NCBI GenBank assembly: GCA_003118195.1
Contig: BEXV01000274.1
Location: 129,104 to 168,381 of the forward strand
DNA length: 39,278 nucleotides
From: Hemicentrotus pulcherrimus
Lineage: Eukaryota > Echinodermata > Echinoidea > Camarodonta > Strongylocentrotidae
Direction of reading: 5' to 3'
A program made the position numbers and the translations under genes. Every line of letters begins with the position of its first letter. Position 1 is the first letter of the stretch. Positions 34,175 through 39,278 of this stretch are shown here, one piece after another. The notes beneath the pieces were generated by a model. That model was not told where the DNA came from and made no database searches. It worked only from the letters and a program-made list of their open reading frames with translations.

Positions 34175-37100
34175 TCACAGCTTCCTACCGAAAGAGACGG
34201 TCTTGCGCGGTACAGCCAGGCCGGACACAGAGAGCGATCCCCTGCGCACCTGGGAGGGGATGGCCACCGGCTTGATGGGGGGACCCCTGGAGGGTTTGGT
34301 GGCAGGGGCAGGGGAGGTCCGCTCAGAGAAGATGTCATGGTTGGATATTACACCGGATGGTTGGGCTCCTAAGATGGGAAAGAATTAGGCAAAGCAATAC
34401 ATTCATACATGCATACATTCTATATCACTCATAAATACAGTGTCAGAAAAGTTCCTTTTTTCTTTAACATACAAAAGGTAGTTATTTTGATAAACAAAAT
34501 TGAATACAGTGTCAGAAAAGTTACAATTGTTTGTTTTTTAAAGATAAAGTTGAGTTCTGGTCATGTGATTGCATTGTGAAAGAAACGCTGTGGAATACAT
34601 CAGAAAAAGTTGATCATCTAGTTTATAAGTATTCATGTGTATTGCAAGGTTCTGGAATCATCAAAATGATAAGAAATTTGGCCAAATCTTGGCAAAGTTA
34701 CAAGCACTGTACACAGAATGACGTATATGGGACTACACGAGCACATGGCGAAAAAAACCTACCCCTGATTTTTACGATGTTTCATGTCATATTTAGAATA
34801 TAAAGGCATTTGAAAAGCCATGCTTTTCAGGGAACATGTTTACTCTGATGTTCTTCCACCCTTGCATAATAACAATGATAACGCTCACAAAATATTTTTT
34901 ACCTTTTCTCAATACTCTTAACACATTTTAATATACACTAATAAATGCTAAGTAAGAAAAAATACCTCTTTCTTTTCTTTTAAACATCAGCTCCAAAAGC
35001 ATTGTCACATATCAAGCTAAATGATTTATAAACATTATCAATACTACTAATAACTTTCATATCCATGTTAATCTCCTATAAAATTCAATATCTGCATGAA
35101 AAGCATATACACATCCTGTGCATTTCCCTTCTTATCATGTTACAATAGACGAGCAGACTATGATAAGTCCCTAGCCCCATGAAACCTGAATGCAAAACTG
35201 ACTTTTGGGAGGGGGGGGGTGGGGGTGGTCTCTTAAGGTCCCCCTCCCCCTTTTGATCTCGGCCGTAAAAACTCGCCGTGAAAATTTGCATGCATGTCTA
35301 GNAACCAAAGCACATGCACATAACACTTGGTCATAGTTATAATTACTAAATATCTCGAAGATGATTTTATTTATTGAGGACAATAATGTTATTCAAACAT
35401 ATTTGTGGCTTACACCCAGTAAATAAGATCGATTGATCGATCTGTATTAAAAAAAAGGTCATTGTGACTGTGCCATGGACCAGTGATGGCCTGGTGGTAG
35501 AGTCGCAGCCCGGCAAGCAGTAGATGGCAGGCTCAAGCTGGTTCCAAGATTTTATCTGACTTGTTTTTTTAATACAGATCGATCAATCGATCTTATTTGC
35601 TGGGTTTAAACAACAAATATGTTTAAATAATTGAAATTTCTCCCAGGAAGCATTACATTTATAAAGACAATAGTGTTGTACCTTTGTATCTCTTGATGAG
35701 AGTTTGACCTTTGCCCCTGTCTGCACCAATCTGTCGGACAGTGGCAGGGGGTGTGGTGTTCCTCACCATCAGTGTGCCAATGTCTTGTTCTCCTGGTTAG
35801 AGAAATAAAACATAAATGAAAGGAATCATGGTTACACTGATAAAGATATTGGGCCAGAATTCACAGGCAAATTTCATCCATCAATCCACAGAAAAGGTTT
35901 AAATCTCCTTCCTAAGTTTGGACCACAGATATTATTCATATTGACAACTCAGGAAAAAGGGGCATATCTTCAACAACTTTTATCTTTCAAGATTACTGTA
36001 TAGATTTTGACATATACCGGTAGCCCTGATCCTACAAGTGACATTACTGGGTATCAATGCAATGCCAAGTACGTTATTCTTGATGATTTATAAAAAGGAG
36101 CATCTGTATTTTGAAATCAACTAAAAACTTTGAAACACAGGCATTACAAAGCTTATTATAAAGAGCTATAATCATTCTATTTCTTCTACTGAGCACCTAT
36201 GTAAAGATATCTAAAAACATACATATTTTTTGTTGTTAAAGGGGGTCTAGCATGGCAAATACTGGTTAACGACATCTACGCTTCTTGTGGACAACTGCAC
36301 GTAAATAAATGGACTTGTCTAATGGTCAGAGCGTGCTCGCGTTCGCGAAACAGACTAAAGTCAGGCCACGGAAAAGACATCTGTTTTTGATTGCGCAAAA
36401 ATACAGAGTGAGGTCTTTGAGTTGGTTGTCTTACCTGCTTGGTTGACTTGGAAACGCTTGTTTGATTTGCTGCCCTCGTTGATACTGAAAGGTGTGGGCT
36501 GCTGGACGCCCCTCCTAGGGGATACCTGAGCTACGGCGCCACCTCGTCTGACAGCAGGCTTAGGGATCAGGGATAACTGGAAGAAAATCAGGGACAAAGT
36601 CAATATAAAGTAATAATAATAATAATCTGGATTTATAAAGCGGTTCATGCAAAATACTATCTCGATAAAGTGCTTCATAGATATTATTACTCGGTCATCA
36701 GAGTCATTCCCGCATAATGTGCACCACTTCCACTCCCTAGGGAGTATTCCTACCATATAGTCACCGTGAGGGCATATGGCAATTACTAACACAAATACTT
36801 TCTTCATCCTACCAAGTCCCAATTTCTCTCCTGGGTATGGAGTGGCAAATGTAGATTAATGCTTTGCCAAAACACATAAGTGCTGTGTCAAGTGCTTATA
36901 CCACTCAACTATGGCACATGTACAAGTATATAGCAAGTACATAAGTATATAGCAAGTACAGAAGTATATAGAGATGGATAAAAACAAAATGGATACAGTA
37001 CGACATATTCGAAGGAATGGATATCACTGTAACTCTGATTTGTGCCTAAGATTCACCAATTGTTCGTCAAATTGTACATCAATATGCTGTTTTTGTAGCA

Positions 37101-39278
37101 CATGCACATTATGAATCCATGTCTCTTCATGCTTCAAAGAAACCTTGGAAAATATCAAGTTGTTGTGCCTGCAACAGATATTAGCATACGGCAGGTATTT
37201 GTTACACATCTGGGTCAAAAGAGACAGTGTAGATAATATGCCTTGGTTCAGGACATATACATTCAGGGAATGAAATCTGCCTACAGAGGTCCCCTGAGGG
37301 AAACAGTCAAACTAAAAACTTGATACAGGTTCAGAGCTGCCAACCCCAACTGAAAGGAAATCCTATTCTTCCCCCCCCCCAAACAAAAACAACAAAAAAT
37401 CTCTTTTCAAAATAAAGATGCTATTAGTGTTCGTCGTGATTTTGAAGAATTATGCGTGAGTCCATTTTACAAACATTTTGGTGAGTACCGGTAGGCAAAA
37501 TAAATCATCAGTAAAGATTGTTCAATGAACCAATGTAAAAGTATTTTAATGGACCATTGGTAAAATATATGAATGATTTTGTCAAGACTGGTGTGTTCAA
37601 TGAACCAATGAACATCCCTAAATTGCAAATGTGAGATACATGTAGGATACTTTACCGGACAGAATGAGCAATGTGCCATTGAAAAAGGCACACACGCACA
37701 AAATACACAAACACATTCAAATTTTCAGAAAATATATAAATATATATATATTTCATTTTTTGCGGAAAATTGTATTTTATTGACGAAAAATCGTACGAGT
37801 TGGCAGCTCTGCAGGTTACCTCTACTTAAACAGTCTCTGTAATATTAGGGGCTAGAAATATTGAAATTGGCCACTGTAAAGATTGGTTGATTTAACAAGT
37901 AAGGTGATCAAATATAGAACATCTTCACAAACCTGGTCAAGTGATTCTCTCTTCTGTCTTTTCTCCACCACACTCCTAGCAAATCTTGACTGTTGCTTGT
38001 TCTTCAAGGGAGTATTGTGGTTATCTTGAAACCTCGTTTCATAAGATATCACCGATGAGGTGTCATCAAAGTCACTCACATGTGATTCGATCGGAGAAGT
38101 TGTATAGTGTATCCTACTAATCTGGGAAAGTCGGCTATTTACAAGTCTGCTATCCTGAGTCATTCTGGGTTCCGCAACTTCTTCCAAAGCTCGCATCGAT
38201 CCGAACCCTCTCTCGTGGAGGTTCAGTTTCTCCGGTCTGGAGTATCTGTCAGTCACTTTCTGGGATGTACGCTTGCGAGCGGCCACAGCAGCGATTTTCT
38301 TTGTCCTATGCACGATCTCCTTACGATTAATGTCGGCTTCTGACTCGCTGAGGTTGAGTTCTTTGAAGGATTTTACAGGATGCGCTGTGGTGATGCCGTT
38401 GGGAGGGGTGTAAGGGCGTTTGGTAGGGTGCTTGGTGCCGGGTGGACCGAGGTCTGTCAGACTCTCGTGTTTTGTGATTGGAGGGGTGTAAGGGGATTCT
38501 ACCATCACCCTAGGGATGGACCCCCCTGGTAAACCTCCATTCTCTCTCAGCTGCCTGGTCCTGGGGCTGGGTTGGAACACTCGTGGCTGACCAGAGGCAG
38601 CAGGTTTACTAAAGCAGAGAATATAGACATTAAAAAAGACTTTTTACAATCACAGATACCATGATGCGTATAATTTGAAAGCAATCATTATCTTAAATTA
38701 TTTTATTCTTTTAATCGTTCTCATCATGGTATACTTTAATTATATTGATTGAGAAAATATTTCCATACCATATCACTATCACATTATTAGAATCCTGTCT
38801 GCATTTTAGTTATTGCAATAATCTCTCTTTCTTAGGTACACCCCCTCCCTCCCTCCCTCCCTCCCTCCTGTTTCTCACTTTACTTCAATTGCAATCCAAA
38901 TCCAAACCATAAACAGCCTGTCCCAACCAAGCATGATGATATTATTATTCCAGCTTACCTTTCAGAATGAGCATGTTGCCTCTTGGTCGCATGCTTGCTT
39001 TGTTTAATCTCCACTGATTCCTTCTCAGGTGAGTTGCTTTCTTCTCTTTCTTGCTGTAACTTTCTCAAGTTGAATGTTGATGAAGCTTTAGCGCCCTAAT
39101 ACAAGTAAGATTTCAGATGTTATACATAAACACACATGCATGCATGTACCTTCATCTCAACAGGAGGCTTTCGATTTGCACAAATGACTTGACCTACGAT
39201 GCAAAATTTACTTACCGTATCACGTCTCCTCACAAGTCCCAGTCTTACTCCCGAAAAATGTTTCAACCAATAATCTCT
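34175..39278 (-). CDS. Unknown basic, Ser/Pro-rich protein, 3' part
   Basis: In transcript order the exons are 39278-39216 (partial), 39095-38959, 38608-37933, 36576-36435, 35792-35682 and 34368-34175, ending in TGA. All joins have AG/GT borders and keep frame. The protein segment is about 440 residues. It starts RDYWLKHFSGVRLGLVRRRD and then becomes polar and basic, rich in Ser, Pro, Arg and Lys, with two similar PYTPP motifs (SPYTPPITKHE, RPYTPPNGI) that look like proline-directed kinase sites. A Lys/Arg-rich stretch RTKKIAAVAARKR follows, and the C-terminus ends RKTVSFGRKL. KTVSF fits the RVxF pattern for protein phosphatase 1 docking. I do not recognise the family. It is probably a disordered cytoskeletal, nuclear-envelope or cell-cycle protein; this is inference. 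The 5' exons lie beyond the window. Confidence 0.75.
34542..34690. mobile_element. Left part of a small TTAA element (family A)
   Basis: It follows TTAA at 34538-34541 and starts AGATAAAGTTGAGTTCTGGT. It matches the left half of 13207-13532 (GATTGCATTGTGAAAGAAA, AAGGTTCTGGAATCATCAAA). The right half is missing. It lies in the last intron of the - strand gene. Confidence 0.6.
35390..35665. repeat. Fold-back element with tRNA-like core, copy 2
   Basis: It has the same inverted ends as 1905-2249 (GTGGCTTACACCCAGTAAAT; ATCGATTGATCGATCTGTAT). Here the core carries the tRNA-like part only once (GATGGCCTGGTGGTAGAGTC, then GGCAGGCTCAAGC), without the inverted copy seen in copy 1. The right flank again continues with CTCCCAGGAAGCATTAC. 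It ends about 17 bases before the donor edge of the - strand exon 35682-35792. Confidence 0.75.
36612..36905 (-). mobile_element. Probable dispersed retroposon with ATT tail
   Basis: On the - strand a roughly 290-base segment ends TTTATAAATCCAGATTATTA followed by more ATT repeats. A body that runs into an ATT microsatellite suggests a retroposed copy. It contains no coding sequence I can identify and lies in an intron of the - strand gene. Confidence 0.4.
36920..36971. repeat. Short tandem repeat, about 20-base unit
   Basis: AAGTATATAGCAAGTACAT and close variants occur about two and a half times. Confidence 0.7.
38839..38869. repeat. CCCT microsatellite
   Basis: (CCCT)n repeat in an intron of the - strand gene, GGGA on its coding strand. 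Confidence 0.85.

Noticed and set aside
34112..34388. + strand open frames of 86 and 61 codons and a - strand 64-codon frame
   Set aside because: They lie over the last exon of the - strand gene in other frames; only the frame ending at 34175 joins the preceding exon in phase.
36260..36360. tRNA-like string (TGGTCAGAGCG and GCGTTCGCGAAAC)
   Set aside because: No cloverleaf with acceptor stem and B-box spacing could be drawn.
1..39278. CRISPR arrays, operons or prokaryotic elements
   Set aside because: Intron-split genes with animal homologues and animal-type repeats; no direct-repeat and spacer pattern.

Overview
This is AT-rich animal nuclear DNA. Genes are split into short coding exons with GT-AG introns, and the introns and spacers are full of microsatellites, poly-purine and poly-C tracts, small inverted-repeat elements and retroelement debris. 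It comes from an assembled genome: there is a 134-base N gap at 23590-23723 and single Ns at 19235 and 35302. A broken scavenger-receptor cysteine-rich (SRCR) fragment, a vertebrate-like canopy gene and the repeat style fit an invertebrate deuterostome. An echinoderm such as a sea urchin is my guess, at low confidence.

Region 1 (1 to about 10.2 kb, + strand): the 3' part of a canopy-family gene (CNPY3/4-like), an ER chaperone. Four coding exons lie at 2651-5635, and the exons for the signal peptide and first cysteines lie upstream of the window. One exon is squeezed between two TTAA-flanked mobile elements. Region 2 (11.7-17.9 kb, +): a six-exon DXO/Rai1 gene (mRNA decapping, deNADding and 5'-3' RNA quality control) with all catalytic motifs present. 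It has an in-frame TGA exactly where vertebrate DXO has the cysteine that follows the metal-binding Asp. Region 3 (17.9-24.2 kb): no intact gene. It holds a decayed non-LTR retrotransposon end next to an SRCR fragment, a roughly 0.6 kb degenerate satellite, a CpG-dense patch and the assembly gap. Region 4 (24.3-29.3 kb, +): a second DXO gene with identical intron phases and a fully open 382-codon reading frame, but with the catalytic acidic and lysine residues replaced, so it is a predicted pseudoenzyme. Its second exon is preceded by a 251-bp tandem duplication that carries a second copy of the splice acceptor. Region 5 (29.3-34.2 kb): no coding sequence seen; probably the long 3' UTR of the next gene. 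Region 6 (34.2-39.3 kb, - strand): the 3' part of a gene for a basic, Ser/Pro-rich, probably disordered protein that I do not recognise, ending in a possible PP1-docking motif.

The most interesting point is the tandem DXO pair. The copy with an intact active site carries a TGA at a Cys position, while the copy with an uninterrupted frame has lost the active site. Either the first copy is a selenoprotein or readthrough gene (or carries a null allele or assembly error) beside a regulatory pseudoenzyme, or the locus is changing its DXO function.
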